Origin: Paenalicyclobacillus ferrooxydans
GTDB taxonomy: Bacteria > Bacillota > Bacilli > Alicyclobacillales > Alicyclobacillaceae
Length of the DNA stretch: 64,000 nucleotides
Assembly: GCF_001399675.1 (NCBI RefSeq)
Contig: NZ_LJCO01000058.1
Coordinates: 30,468-94,467 of the forward strand
Reading direction: 5' to 3'
Of the stretch, positions 25,035 through 34,063 are shown one piece after another. The translations under genes were made by a program, and so were the position numbers. Every line of letters starts with the position of its first letter. The first letter of the stretch is position 1. Under the pieces are notes generated by a model. It was not told the origin of the DNA. It saw only the letters and a list, made by a program, of their open reading frames with translations, and ran no database searches.

Positions 25035-26072
25035 GACTGGGTTCGATTTCTGTGGGGCCTGTGGGACAAGCTCTGCAGGTGACCCAGCGGTGGTGAGGAT
25101 TTTGTTGATGACCTCCTGCGGGTTTGGATACAGACCAACGTCTACGCGCCGAATGTACCAACTGCTCGTCTTTGCAGTGTTATATCCAGAGGCGGTTGTG
25201 AAGAAATAGCTATACCCGGCTGCTCTGGCAGCATCGTACGCGACGAGGTTTCCATAACCGTAGGGCCAAGCAATTTCATTCACAGGGTGTCCAAGATGTT
25301 GTTCAATTTGAAGCCGTGCAGTCAAAAAGTCATGATAATCCCGCTCAAAGTACTGTGTTGGTGTTTGCCATTTTCCCTGGTAGTACGCGGTATTGAACGC
25401 GGCCGTTAGGTGCCCGTGTACATCGACCAGATAATGCAGGTTGTACGTATGACTCTCAATCGCCATCCCAGCCTTGGCCATTGCCTGAACCTCAGGCCAG
25501 GTCATAAAACCGGTTGGTCCGGCGTCTTGTCCATGCGTGATGATGAAAAAGGTTCCAGTCATGTGATTTCGCAGAAGAATGGGCAAAGCGTGAGTGTACA
25601 TACTTTTGTATCCGTCATCAAAAGTGAGCAGTACTGCGTTTGCCGGGATGGTGTTTCGATGTTGCATCCAACCTACAAACTGCTGGTTCGTAATGGCGTT
25701 GAAATGGTACTGATGCAGTGACTGCAAGTCTTGTGCAAATACCGTGGGCGACATGTTGAACTTGGAATTTAAATGCAAGGACATGTCATGGAACGAAATT
25801 ACGACAACGCGATTGGTATAGTAGATATCTTTTTTCAAATTAACGTCGGACACTTGCGACGCAGACAGATGGGATGGCACAAGCTCCATCGCATAAGTCG
25901 GGACGTGCCTTGGAGGTTTTTTCACAGTAACGGTTTGAATCTTTGGCTGGTGAGAAATTGAAGGCACTGGGGATGACTTTGCTTGCGTTGCTGACAGACC
26001 GCAACCAGCCAACATGGTCATCATGGCCGCGGACATTAGACCCGCAACTGCGATATTTTTGCGTGAACTCAT
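25017..26072 (-). CDS. Polysaccharide deacetylase lipoprotein
   Basis: A 351-residue exported protein with AGGAGGTCATCCCA before its ATG. A lipoprotein signal ends at TMLAGC (Cys24). The NodB domain (~125-330) shows VVISFHDM, LLTFDDGYKS (metal-binding and catalytic Asp pair), MAIESHTYNLHYL (the H-x3-H metal site) and EIAWPYGYGN. The family removes acetyl groups from peptidoglycan or exopolysaccharide. Anchoring to the outer membrane face points to cell-wall or biofilm polymer modification. A ~60-residue linker precedes the catalytic domain. It is monocistronic; its last codons are repeat DNA. Confidence 0.93.
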   Translation of the reverse strand: MSSRKNIAVAGLMSAAMMTMLAGCGLSATQAKSSPVPSISHQPKIQTVTVKKPPRHVPTYAMELVPSHLSASQVSDVNLKKDIYYTNRVVVISFHDMSLHLNSKFNMSPTVFAQDLQSLHQYHFNAITNQQFVGWMQHRNTIPANAVLLTFDDGYKSMYTHALPILLRNHMTGTFFIITHGQDAGPTGFMTWPEVQAMAKAGMAIESHTYNLHYLVDVHGHLTAAFNTAYYQGKWQTPTQYFERDYHDFLTARLQIEQHLGHPVNEIAWPYGYGNLVAYDAARAAGYSYFFTTASGYNTAKTSSWYIRRVDVGLYPNPQEVINKILTTAGSPAELVPQAPQKSNPVNVHST

Positions 26073-26293
26073 TGGGATGACCTCCTGTCCTCAGCGCCAT
26101 GTTATCCGGTTCCTTTATCCCGATAACGATTGCGGTTCAGATGATAGACAACCTTCATTTCTGATGATGACGCTATTGTAGCAACTGCCAACTCGTTTGG
26201 TAAGTACCCCAAGATGAGACTTTCTTTAAGCTCAGTACTGATTACATTCCTTAAATATGAGTACTGATTGCGTTCTTGTCATTTGAGCGAGAA

Positions 26294-26326
26294 CAAAAAA
26301 ATGTCCCGGACCGAATAGTCCGGGAC
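26294..26326 (-). terminator. Rho-independent terminator of the amino-acid ABC operon
   Basis: GTCCCGGAC and GTCCGGGAC (26303-26311, 26318-26326) form a nine-pair stem with a six-base loop; on the minus strand it is followed by seven T. It ends the ABC operon. The rest of the 26073-26360 gap has a duplicated GAGTACTGATT-like element (26233 and 26260) and nothing else. Confidence 0.92.
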
Positions 26327-26360
26327 GGAAGCGTGACTGAAGGCTTTGATGTCAGCGACT

Positions 26361-27005
26361 TCAGCGGTAGGCAGTAGCTCGCTTCTCGAGACGATACCCG
26401 ATACGTCCAATCACGAGGCTCATGATGAGATACGCAGCCGCCGCCATGAGGTAGAGGGTTCCAGGTGCCTCCGTGGCATCAGCTCCGAGGCGTGCCTGGT
26501 ACATGATGTCAGCGTATCCAATCAGGTAGAGAAGTGTCGTGTTCTTTAACTGCAGTACGACAAAGCTGGTGAGGGCAGGGAGCATCAAGGCAAAAGCCTG
26601 TGGCACAATGACCTTGCGCATCGTGATCCAGCGGCCGAGGCCAAGGGCAGATGCGGCTTCGCGTTGGCCTTGGGCGACGTCCATGATACCGGATCGAAAA
26701 ATTTCCACCGCATACCCAGTTCCATAGGCCACCAGCCAAATCAAGCCTGCCGTCAATGGAGACAAGTTGATGCCAATTTGGGTCAAGCCGAAAAAGATAA
26801 TAAACAACTGTAGAATGGCCGGCAGACCTCGGATGATTTCAACATACCAGCCAATGACAAGCTTGATGACAGGGTGACCATACAGTCTCCCTGCTGCAAA
26901 CAGGATGCCCAGAACGAACGACAGCAGTGTTGATAAGATGGTCAAAATCAGGTCCTTCAGCGCTCCGATGGCTATCGGACTGATGTACAAACCGACAATA
27001 TGCAT
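26361..27005 (-). CDS. Polar amino-acid ABC transporter permease (HisM/GlnP type)
   Basis: A 214-residue inner-membrane permease with about five helices. The EAA loop is seen in QREAASALGLGRWITMRKVIVPQA, the site that contacts the ATPase. The N-terminal YVEIIRGLPAILQL motif is typical of the HisMQ/GlnP family. Its start overlaps the ATPase stop. With the second permease gene (27795) it probably forms a heterodimeric channel. Confidence 0.93.
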   Translation of the reverse strand: MHIVGLYISPIAIGALKDLILTILSTLLSFVLGILFAAGRLYGHPVIKLVIGWYVEIIRGLPAILQLFIIFFGLTQIGINLSPLTAGLIWLVAYGTGYAVEIFRSGIMDVAQGQREAASALGLGRWITMRKVIVPQAFALMLPALTSFVVLQLKNTTLLYLIGYADIMYQARLGADATEAPGTLYLMAAAAYLIMSLVIGRIGYRLEKRATAYR

Positions 27006-27817
27006 TACCTACCCCCTCCGTGACCTACAGCAACTTCCCTTTCTAACTCGGTAGCGTGAACGGGGTTCAGTACACGCTTCAGGAAGGCCTGTGCACGTCC
27101 CGTGCGTGGATTCTCAAGCACCTCGCGGGATGGGCCCTTTTCAATGATCCGGTGATCCGCCATAATGACGACCGTATCGGCGACCTCTTTGGCAAACTGC
27201 ATCTCGTGCGTCACCAGCATCAGGGTCATGCCGTCCTTGGCAAGCCGTTGAATGGCATCGAGGACTTCACCGACAAGCTCTGGGTCGAGCATCGATGTGG
27301 GTTCGTCAAACAGCATGATCTCCGGTTCCATAGCCAGTGCACGGGCAATTGCGACCCGTTGCTGCTGACCGCCTGACATGCGCTTCGGATACTTGTTGGC
27401 GTGTTCTGATAACCCGACCATGTCAAGGAGTTCCATCGCCTGTTGGATGGCCTGCTTTCGTGGAACCTTTTTTACTTCAATGGGGGCAAGGATGACGTTC
27501 TCGAGTACGGACAAGTGCGGAAACAGGTTGAACGTTTGAAAAACCATGCCTACCCTTGTGCGGATATCGTTCAATACCTGTTTTGATGGGAACTGAGATC
27601 CCTTGTTTAACTGATGGTTAAGGACCTGCAGGCTTCCCTCATCAAATGGGTGAAGCCGATTGACGCACCGGATCAGCGTACTTTTGCCGGCACCACTTGG
27701 TCCAACGATGGCAACCACCTCACTCCGGTGCACATCGAGTGAAACATCTTCGAACACGACGGTTTTGCCGAATCGCTTGGTCAGATTTCGAATGCTAACT
27801 ACGACTTCGTTGGACAT
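27005..27817 (-). CDS. Polar amino-acid ABC transporter ATPase (GlnQ type)
   Basis: A 270-residue ATPase with Walker A GPSGAGKST, Q-loop VFQTFNLFPHL, signature MSGGQQQRVAIARAL, Walker B IMLFDEPTS and H-loop VTHEM. The FNLFPH segment is characteristic of the glutamine/histidine class of importers. It carries a ~25-residue C-terminal extension beyond the usual 240-residue GlnQ, which is charged and of unknown use. It overlaps both flanking permease genes and is the motor of this importer. Confidence 0.95.
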   Translation of the reverse strand: MSNEVVVSIRNLTKRFGKTVVFEDVSLDVHRSEVVAIVGPSGAGKSTLIRCVNRLHPFDEGSLQVLNHQLNKGSQFPSKQVLNDIRTRVGMVFQTFNLFPHLSVLENVILAPIEVKKVPRKQAIQQAMELLDMVGLSEHANKYPKRMSGGQQQRVAIARALAMEPEIMLFDEPTSMLDPELVGEVLDAIQRLAKDGMTLMLVTHEMQFAKEVADTVVIMADHRIIEKGPSREVLENPRTGRAQAFLKRVLNPVHATELEREVAVGHGGGR

Positions 27818-28487
27818 TGAGTTCCCACCTCGCTAGCAGTTTAGAAAGCACAAGGTAAAAGACAAAGTAGATGACACCAGCCTCAAGCAACATATCAAGC
27901 GGCAAAAAGTTGTTTGAAGCGGCTGAATAGGCCTGGAACATCAAATCGGAAATGCCGATAGTGAACACCAGAGAAGTGTCCTTAATCAAGTTGCTCAGTT
28001 GATTTGTTGCTGGCGGCAAGATGGTAAAAAAGGCTTGCGGCAGGATGACTTTCCGCATGATGGTTCGGCTCGGCATGCCGAGGGCCGAGGCCGCTTCAGT
28101 CTGCCCTTTATCTACACCGAGGATGGCCCCGCGGAAGATTTCTCCGTATTGGGTTGCGTAAAACGCGCCGAGACTGACGACGGCTGCTGTAAAACCGGAT
28201 AATGTTAGGATGTTGCCGAGACTGTAATAGGCGAGAAAGATGATAACCAAGACGGGTACGGCTCGCACGATCTCGATGTACCACGTTCCGATGAGGTTCA
28301 AGGTCTTGGACGTGGAAAGCCTCATGAGGGCTAGGATGAACCCGAAAACGAGGGCGACCACAAGAGACGAACCGGTCAACTTCAAGGTAATCAAAACACC
28401 TTTCATCATGTCGGGAAAGTACTGCACCCATTGCTGCAACAACTCGGCCACTCCTCCTTCCTTCTCAAAGATGAATGTTGGTCTCAC
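27795..28487 (-). CDS. Polar amino-acid ABC transporter permease, second subunit
   Basis: A permease of up to 230 residues. GTG 28487 lacks a binding site, whereas TTG 28442 (215 residues) follows GGAAGGAGGAG and is the more likely start. WYIEIVRAVPVLVI and the EAA loop QTEAASALGMPSRTIMRKVI identify the HisMQ family. It overlaps the ATPase gene by 23 bases. The gap to the binding-protein gene holds two GTTCAAAATG repeats. Confidence 0.92.
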   Translation of the reverse strand: MRPTFIFEKEGGVAELLQQWVQYFPDMMKGVLITLKLTGSSLVVALVFGFILALMRLSTSKTLNLIGTWYIEIVRAVPVLVIIFLAYYSLGNILTLSGFTAAVVSLGAFYATQYGEIFRGAILGVDKGQTEAASALGMPSRTIMRKVILPQAFFTILPPATNQLSNLIKDTSLVFTIGISDLMFQAYSAASNNFLPLDMLLEAGVIYFVFYLVLSKLLARWELNVQRSRS

Positions 28488-28592
28488 TCAACATGTTGGT
28501 GTCGTTCAAAATGTTGGGTCGTTCAAAATGAAGGTTTCTACTGAGGGGGCTCCAGTGGATGAAGCCCCGATCATTCGGATTCGTGTCTCGGC

Positions 28593-29462
28593 TTAGTTGC
28601 CGCTGTAAGTGTTGGGTGCGCTTGCAATGCCTTTCAAGAATACGGAACTTGTCATTCCGTACTTGTTGAGAATCTTCTGCTCTGTTCCGTTACTGGCGAT
28701 TTGTTTGAGATAGGCATTGAGTTTAGCGAGGAAGGCAGTACTGTACGAGCCCTTCGGCACCCCGTAGTAACCACGCAGGCTCGAGATCGGTGGTGCAATC
28801 GAAGAAGGTACAGCACCTAAGATCTTGATTTTCAGATTGGGGTTCTTCTGCTTCGCCCAGGCAACGTCCGTGTCAGGTTGCAGGTCTGCATTCACACGCC
28901 CTGTGGAGAGGGCCAAGAAGCTTTCAGCAACGGTGCTGTACTGCTTCACAATTGCACCAGGAATGTTTTGAGCTTCTTTTACTTCTGCAGAACCGACAAC
29001 GACGGCGATCTTTTTCCCTTTGAGGGAAGCGAGAGTAGGTGATGTAACGGTTGGGTTTTGTGAGTTGACGGCAATCACGTCGTTGTAATTCAGCATTGGT
29101 CGACTGAAATCAAGCACATTGGCGCGTTTTTTTGTGTAGTAGATATCGATTGTCAAATCATCCCGTTTGTCGGCGACAGCCTGAATGGAAGATGAGAACG
29201 GCATCGAGTCAATTTTCAGGTTCGCTCCCAAACTTTTTGCGAACCCGCGTAGAATATTCACGTCATATCCAGTCCATTGCTTAGTTGAAGGGTCTTGAAA
29301 ATCCTCCGGTGCGTATGCAGACTCTGCGATGGTTAAGGTATGGGTTGATTCTACCTTGCTCAAAAGGTTGTTCGAGCTGCCGCTTGTACCGCAACCCGCA
29401 AGCGTGAATACCCCGATCGCTGCGATTGCCACAGGAATGGATATTTTTGATAAGCGCTTCAA
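28593..29462 (-). CDS. Amino-acid ABC transporter substrate-binding lipoprotein
   Basis: A 289-residue family 3 solute-binding protein with a TTG start after GGGAGGAA. Lipobox TLAGC (Cys24) tethers it to the membrane. LTIAESAYAPEDFQDP and WTGYDVNILRGFAK match the N-terminal family signature (T-x-x-x-x-F/Y-x-P-F; G-x-x-x-D-L). It delivers a polar or acidic amino acid (possibly glutamine, glutamate or arginine) to the permeases. It is first in the operon, downstream of the c-di-AMP riboswitch. Confidence 0.93.
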   Translation of the reverse strand: MKRLSKISIPVAIAAIGVFTLAGCGTSGSSNNLLSKVESTHTLTIAESAYAPEDFQDPSTKQWTGYDVNILRGFAKSLGANLKIDSMPFSSSIQAVADKRDDLTIDIYYTKKRANVLDFSRPMLNYNDVIAVNSQNPTVTSPTLASLKGKKIAVVVGSAEVKEAQNIPGAIVKQYSTVAESFLALSTGRVNADLQPDTDVAWAKQKNPNLKIKILGAVPSSIAPPISSLRGYYGVPKGSYSTAFLAKLNAYLKQIASNGTEQKILNKYGMTSSVFLKGIASAPNTYSGN

Positions 29463-29893
29463 TAGTCAGATTCCTCCCTCAAAAAGACAGATCAGTCCTA
29501 TGAACTTTTGTAGGCGTTAATTTTGTGCCGGTTAGTTCGTGTACAGGTTGACTTTTGTTCTTGTTGACTTTCGTTCGTGTTCATTTTTGTACACGTAATT
29601 TGCGTGTGCAGAAATTTGTTCGAGTAATCGATTCTGCACCAATTCGTAATCCACAGTGTTACCAGAGTGTCTAGGATTGGCGCCTTAGGTGACCACATCG
29701 TCCCGGAAAATTGAGTACTCGGACATACTTCTGTTCAGGAAAGCCCGTGATGAAGAAAATAATTATGTACCTCCCTTCAAACGCAATAGAAAAGCATGCT
29801 TACAGGTCGATCTCTTTGGCACGGACTGTGCCGCCAGACTGATACAACAGTTGAGTTTGGGAAAATAGAGTGCAAAGCCCCAAAGCACATCAT
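29463..29893 (-). other. Long leader between riboswitch and transporter
   Basis: About 430 bases separate the aptamer from the first gene. On the minus strand they contain GAAGGGAGGT at about 29775 without a following start codon, and a degenerate direct repeat (GTACAC..AACGAAAGTCAAC, about 29530-29605). No clear terminator or coding sequence was found. Confidence 0.5.
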
Positions 29894-30040
29894 TCGCCTA
29901 CGAGGTTAGCTGACGGGTTCGGCGAAACGAATTCGCCTATGATCGATAGCTGGGAACAATCGGTCAACTCACCCCTGAAACTTGGTTCCCCCGTTTTCAC
30001 GCCTTCGTCCCTTTGGGACGACGTGTGAAATTCGGCCAGT
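29894..30040 (-). promoter_or_regulatory. c-di-AMP (ydaO/yuaA) riboswitch
   Basis: Read on the minus strand the region contains, in order, GGCCGAATT, a variable hairpin, GGGGGAACCAAG, GGGGTGAGTTGACC, a second hairpin, and CGAACCCGTCAGCTAACC with TCGTAGGC. These are the conserved blocks of the ydaO class, including the diagnostic CAGCTAACCTCGTAGGC end. It points toward the amino-acid ABC importer. Known members switch genes off when c-di-AMP is high, and many control K+ or osmolyte and amino-acid transport. Confidence 0.9.
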
Positions 30041-30290
30041 CTGTGTATTTGGTATGAGGTATTTGATTCTAGCCTAGCACAAGGTCCTTGGAAGCCGCAA
30101 CCAAGCCTGTCCATGCACAGACGGTGAGACGTCCTTGCATGACGCGACAATCCTATGTCACAAACTAACGCGAACCGCTGCTTTACCACACCTCATTTAT
30201 AAGAAACCGTAAAATTTCGTTTGCACCTGTGCATGCGCTATAGTGAAAGGAGTTTGTTTGCCCAACCAGTGAGAATAGGAGTGATACATT

Positions 30291-30851
30291 TTGCGCACAA
30301 ACCGTCCTGCACTGCTCGTCATGGATGTTCAAAACGGGATTGTGTCCCGATTTGCGAAAAGCGAAGATACGCTTGCGCCGTTTCAAAAAGCCGTTGCAGC
30401 GGCACGTGAGGCAGGAGTCCCAGTGATCTTCGTACGTGTCGGCTTCCGCAATGGCTATCCCGAGGTGAGTCCGCGCAACAAGTCCTTTTCTGCCATCTCG
30501 AAACATGGAGGAATGACCGTGAGTGAAGCATCGACACAGATTCATGAGTCGGTTGCTCCATTGCCGAGCGAACCTGTTGTCACCAAACTTCGGGTTAGCG
30601 CGTTCACAGGAAGTGACCTTGAAGTCATTCTCCGCGGACAGTCTGTCGACACACTGGTCCTGTGCGGCATCGCTACGAGTGGTGTAGTTTTATCTACATT
30701 GCGGGAGGCTGCAGATAAGGACTATGGCTTGGTCGTGCTCTCTGATGCTTGCCTAGATGCAGACGAAGAGGTGCATCGCGTTCTCTTGGAAAAGGTGTTT
30801 CCGCGCCAAGCAGACGTTGTGACCGTGGACAACTGGATCGCAACACTCTGA
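30291..30851 (+). CDS. Isochorismatase-family hydrolase, catalytic Cys not conserved
   Basis: A 186-residue protein with a TTG start six bases after AGGAGTGA. ALLVMDVQNGIV contains the conserved Asp; VVTKLRVSAFTGSDLE contains the Lys of the catalytic triad. The motif where the nucleophilic Cys usually lies reads CGIATSGVVLST, with Val in its place; the only nearby Cys is four residues earlier in the strand. Such Cys-less members exist (EntB uses no Cys), so it may hydrolyse a vinyl ether or be a non-classical hydrolase. It stands alone. Confidence 0.88.
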   Translation: MRTNRPALLVMDVQNGIVSRFAKSEDTLAPFQKAVAAAREAGVPVIFVRVGFRNGYPEVSPRNKSFSAISKHGGMTVSEASTQIHESVAPLPSEPVVTKLRVSAFTGSDLEVILRGQSVDTLVLCGIATSGVVLSTLREAADKDYGLVVLSDACLDADEEVHRVLLEKVFPRQADVVTVDNWIATL

Positions 30852-30888
30852 CTGTAAGAATTTTGTGTGATCCGTCCCCTCCAGCCTG

Positions 30889-31019
30889 TATAATGGTGTT
30901 ATCGTCGATCTACCAACCGGTCGGTTTTGATTTTCTGACGATTAGCCAAAACGGCGAAAGATGAGGGCCGAGAGGCGAGGCAACGAAATGCTCTCGAAGC
31001 CACTTCAGGAGGGGATTCA
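30889..31019 (+). promoter_or_regulatory. Promoter and possibly structured leader of the DUF1330 gene
   Basis: TATAAT (30889-30894) is a perfect -10 box with only a poor -35. The ~120-base leader can fold: GAGAG and CTCTC arms (about 30970 and 30992) are enclosed by GGC/GCC. It matches no riboswitch class that I recognise. Confidence 0.35.
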
Positions 31020-31361
31020 GTGTCTATCTATGCACTCAATTTATTCAATCTCAAAAGCGCGGACGAATACCGGAAGTACGCTCGCGAAGCGCAACTCGGC
31101 CTGGAAAAACACGGCGGCAAGGTCGTCGCTGTTGGAGATCTGGTTTCAACTCCACAGGGTGACATCAAACCCCGCCGTGTGATGATGCTTGTCGAGTGGG
31201 AATCAAAAAAGTCAATTCGCGCCTATCTGGAGGACCCAGACTTGGCACACATTCATCAGCACCGGGAGGATGGGCAAGAAGACTTCGTTTGGCACCTGTT
31301 TGAGCGAATGGAGGATTTAAAGCCGATTCTCGACAGCGCATCGAGCCCTGATAATGTGTAA
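31020..31361 (+). CDS. DUF1330-family protein
   Basis: A 113-residue protein; GTG start seven bases after AGGAGGGG. It has the ferredoxin-like (dimeric alpha/beta barrel) pattern of DUF1330: SADEYRKYAREAQLGLEKHGGKVVAVGDL followed by RRVMMLVEWESKKSIRAYLEDP. Members are small cytosolic proteins of unproven function. A conserved catalytic residue is not evident. Confidence 0.82.
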   Translation: MSIYALNLFNLKSADEYRKYAREAQLGLEKHGGKVVAVGDLVSTPQGDIKPRRVMMLVEWESKKSIRAYLEDPDLAHIHQHREDGQEDFVWHLFERMEDLKPILDSASSPDNV

Positions 31362-31382
31362 GCGAAAGTGAGCCCAAGCGGC

Positions 31383-31454
31383 AGCAAATCACCAAGCAAA
31401 TCACCAAGCAAATCACCGAGCAAATCACCAAGCAAATCACCAAGCAAATCAACT
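31383..31454. repeat. 12-bp tandem repeat, six copies
   Basis: Six copies of AGCAAATCACCA (third copy ends G, the sixth ends ACT). The array fills the space between convergent genes and its last unit overlaps the stop codon of the gerC-like gene. Confidence 0.95.
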
Positions 31455-32645
31455 CGACGGACCGGGTGTATCCAGCTGCGTTAACTGTTCTTGGGGGCCT
31501 TCGAGTGTCCGAATACCTGTCATCAACTGGACCTTCACCTGGACGGATGACAAAGAGCTGTCAGTTAACTGGAGAGCGCCGCGCTTCTTAAGTTGATGAT
31601 ACAGTCCAGGGTTTGAGCGATACAGAGCATCTGTAAGTCCGAACAGGTCCATGTTTCTCTGTAAACCGTTTCGGTACGTTTCGTAAATCTCGTTCCTGAT
31701 TTCACGTTCAGCCAACTTGTCGAGCGCTGCGAGAGATTCATTACCGTATTTCTCGGGCACTATTCCACGAACGGATACGCTTACTTGATAGCGAATGTTT
31801 TGGCCTGACAGCGCATACCGCACGCGGTAGCGAGGTTTGGAAACGATGGCCGAGCCGATCGCTTTGCCGTTTTGCGTCAGGTTTAAGGACGTTCGCTGCA
31901 ACTTCGGATCCGCCCAACGGAGGCCGGCACACTTCTCTCTGGTGCAGCTTCCTACGAATTTTCTTTGTGCGTCAAACATCGCATATCCGGACAGCGTGAT
32001 GGTGGAATGAGGTTCCTGGCCTGCGTACCAACGGTTTGCTTGGAGGGACACCTCGGGAATCAGATGTGGAGTTGTTGGCTCGCTCATATCTGCAATGAAA
32101 GAATTCATTCGAATCGGACGGATAAAGGAACTCTCTTTGTAGAGTTCCATCGGATCGCCAAGACCTGAGTGAACGGGCGAGACCTCAATGATTGGCGGCG
32201 TTGCTAACACCGTCTGCAGGTCATCTTGTGTAGTAAATATCCACGGCGTGTAGCGGAACTGTGCGAACCGTGTCAGTACCCCGAACACGTTCGCCCAATC
32301 TGGAGCCTTCAAAAGGTTTTCACTGATGAGAATGGCATTGACATGGCCCCAGTTCACACTGCGCGGTGTCACTTGATAGAGATCGTGAGCTGCTTCATCA
32401 AGTGTTTGGCCTTTGGCAATTGCGATCCATGACCCTGCCCCCGTCTTTGCCGTGGGGCTTTCACTTCTGCCCAGTTTACTCATATCGAGGACTTGGACGT
32501 AAATGAGATACTGATTGCCAACTTTGCCGACTGCAACAGCGTGGGGATAAAACTGATGCTCAAACTCCTTGTAGCCCCAGCAACCGGTCAAAAGCGGCGA
32601 GAGGATGACTGTCAGCAACACGGTTAGGCTTCGGAGCGGTTTCAT
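31449..32645 (-). CDS. gerAC: Spore germination receptor subunit C (Ger(x)C lipoprotein)
   Basis: A 398-residue lipoprotein. ATG 32645 has GAGAGGAAA upstream and starts a signal ending SPLLTGC (Cys22); the longer frame has no site. GCWGYKEFEHQFYPHAVAVG is the usual Ger(x)C start, here with GCW followed by a shortened D-x-R-E-I/L region. The C-terminal ~170 residues form the conserved three-domain end (ALDKLAEREIRNEIYETYRN). It sits on the outer face of the spore inner membrane as part of the germinant receptor complex. Its start overlaps the gerA-like stop by four bases. Confidence 0.93.
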   Translation of the reverse strand: MKPLRSLTVLLTVILSPLLTGCWGYKEFEHQFYPHAVAVGKVGNQYLIYVQVLDMSKLGRSESPTAKTGAGSWIAIAKGQTLDEAAHDLYQVTPRSVNWGHVNAILISENLLKAPDWANVFGVLTRFAQFRYTPWIFTTQDDLQTVLATPPIIEVSPVHSGLGDPMELYKESSFIRPIRMNSFIADMSEPTTPHLIPEVSLQANRWYAGQEPHSTITLSGYAMFDAQRKFVGSCTREKCAGLRWADPKLQRTSLNLTQNGKAIGSAIVSKPRYRVRYALSGQNIRYQVSVSVRGIVPEKYGNESLAALDKLAEREIRNEIYETYRNGLQRNMDLFGLTDALYRSNPGLYHQLKKRGALQLTDSSLSSVQVKVQLMTGIRTLEGPQEQLTQLDTPGPSS

Positions 32646-34063
32646 ACGCGTTTCCTCTCGCGTTTCGGCCAGGCTGCGATGTGCGTCTGTTTGAAGATTT
32701 GCCATCGAAACGGTGACAGTGGTCCCAAAAAGGGCATGCCAAACGAGCGAACGTGTGAGAAGTAAACGGTCACAAAGATGCAGGACAGAATAAAGCCGTA
32801 CAGCCCAAAAAACGATGACAACCCGAGGATTCCAAGCCGCAGGATGGAGATGATGCTGGCCAGTGCATGATTGGTCACCGCATAAAGTGACACGGCGCTG
32901 GCGGAGACGACGACGACAAGTGCCGGACTGGCCATGCCTGCGCGGATGGCGGCGTCACCGATAATCAGTCCCCCGACGACAGACAACGTGTTGCCAGCCG
33001 GTTGGGGCAGATGTGTTCCTGACTCTTTAAAGATTTCAAACAGTATCAGCATCAAGAATGCTTCAAGTGGGGTTGGCAGCGGCAGGCCCATGCGCGAATT
33101 GACCAGCGTGGCAAGCAGAGACAGGGGTACCTGGTCGGGATGCAGGGAAGTGATGCCGACATAGAACCCCGGTGCGAGAAGCGCGATCACAAAGGCTGCA
33201 TAGCGCAAAAAACGCTCAAACACAATAAACGGGAAGGAGACTAAGGGGTCATCCGCTGTAGTCAACATAAAGGATAGATTGATGGGCGCCAGAAGTGCAC
33301 TTGGTATACCATCTACGAGAACGGCAAACTTCCCCTTGCGAAGAGAAGACATGACGAAATCCGGACGACCTGTTAGGCGGTATTTTGGCATGAAGTTATA
33401 TCTGGAAGATCCAAGCATCTCAACATACTCAACATTGGATTCGATGATCTCGACCTTTGTAGATATCAGACGAGCACGAAATTCCTCCAGTGCACTCTTA
33501 TTCACACGACCGTCCATATAGAGCAGGCACACCCTCGTCTGATTGAGCTCTCCAACTGCGAATTCTTCAACGCACAAAGACAGTGAATTCAGCCGCTTTC
33601 GAACTAGTGCGACGTTGGTCGTGAGGTCTTCGATAAACCCGTCGCGGGGCCCAAACAGGGAGACCTCAAACTTACTGTCATCCGGGCTGCGATTCGGCTT
33701 TCCACAAATATCAATTGAGAAACCCACTCCAGCACTAATCACGACAAGCCTTCCTTGGAAGACCTCACGGGCAGTCTCCTCGAAGTACTCGACGGCCCTT
33801 GCACTCGGGAGTGCAAGCTCAGACAGCATAGACTTTGTCCGCCCGAGTTGTGGTTGTGAACCAAGCAGTTGACGTAACTTAGGCAGCACGATTTCCTCGA
33901 GGCGGGAAAGGTCACACAGCCCAGGAGCGTACGCAAGCAGCATCTTTGGCTCATCAGGACGATCCGGTGACTCCAAGGATTCAATACGTACGTCAGCGGA
34001 GGTTGCAAACAGAGACTCGAGACGTTTCTGGTTTTCGGAGGTGTCCTTCAGGATTTTCATCAT
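32642..34063 (-). CDS. gerAA: Spore germination receptor subunit A
   Basis: A 473-residue protein. Two adjacent ATG codons (34063, 34060) follow GAGGGG; they overlap the gerB-like stop, and the longer frame upstream is a shadow of that gene. A soluble N-terminal part (~1-270) is followed by KYRLTGRPDFVMSSLRKGKFAVLVDG and PFIVFERFLRYAAFVIALLAPGFYVGI, then about five helices, as in GerAA/GerBA/GerKA. Subunit A together with subunit B recognises the germinant. The soluble domain includes SEGCPMM-independent start, so no signal is needed. Confidence 0.94.
   Translation of the reverse strand: MMKILKDTSENQKRLESLFATSADVRIESLESPDRPDEPKMLLAYAPGLCDLSRLEEIVLPKLRQLLGSQPQLGRTKSMLSELALPSARAVEYFEETAREVFQGRLVVISAGVGFSIDICGKPNRSPDDSKFEVSLFGPRDGFIEDLTTNVALVRKRLNSLSLCVEEFAVGELNQTRVCLLYMDGRVNKSALEEFRARLISTKVEIIESNVEYVEMLGSSRYNFMPKYRLTGRPDFVMSSLRKGKFAVLVDGIPSALLAPINLSFMLTTADDPLVSFPFIVFERFLRYAAFVIALLAPGFYVGITSLHPDQVPLSLLATLVNSRMGLPLPTPLEAFLMLILFEIFKESGTHLPQPAGNTLSVVGGLIIGDAAIRAGMASPALVVVVSASAVSLYAVTNHALASIISILRLGILGLSSFFGLYGFILSCIFVTVYFSHVRSFGMPFLGPLSPFRWQIFKQTHIAAWPKRERKRV

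Noticed and set aside
29498..29698. 66-codon minus-strand frame in the ABC leader
   Set aside because: It is made of short repeats rich in Asn, Lys and Thr, and has no clear binding site.
29890..30189. 99-codon frame
   Set aside because: It coincides with the conserved blocks of the c-di-AMP riboswitch, which explain the sequence better.
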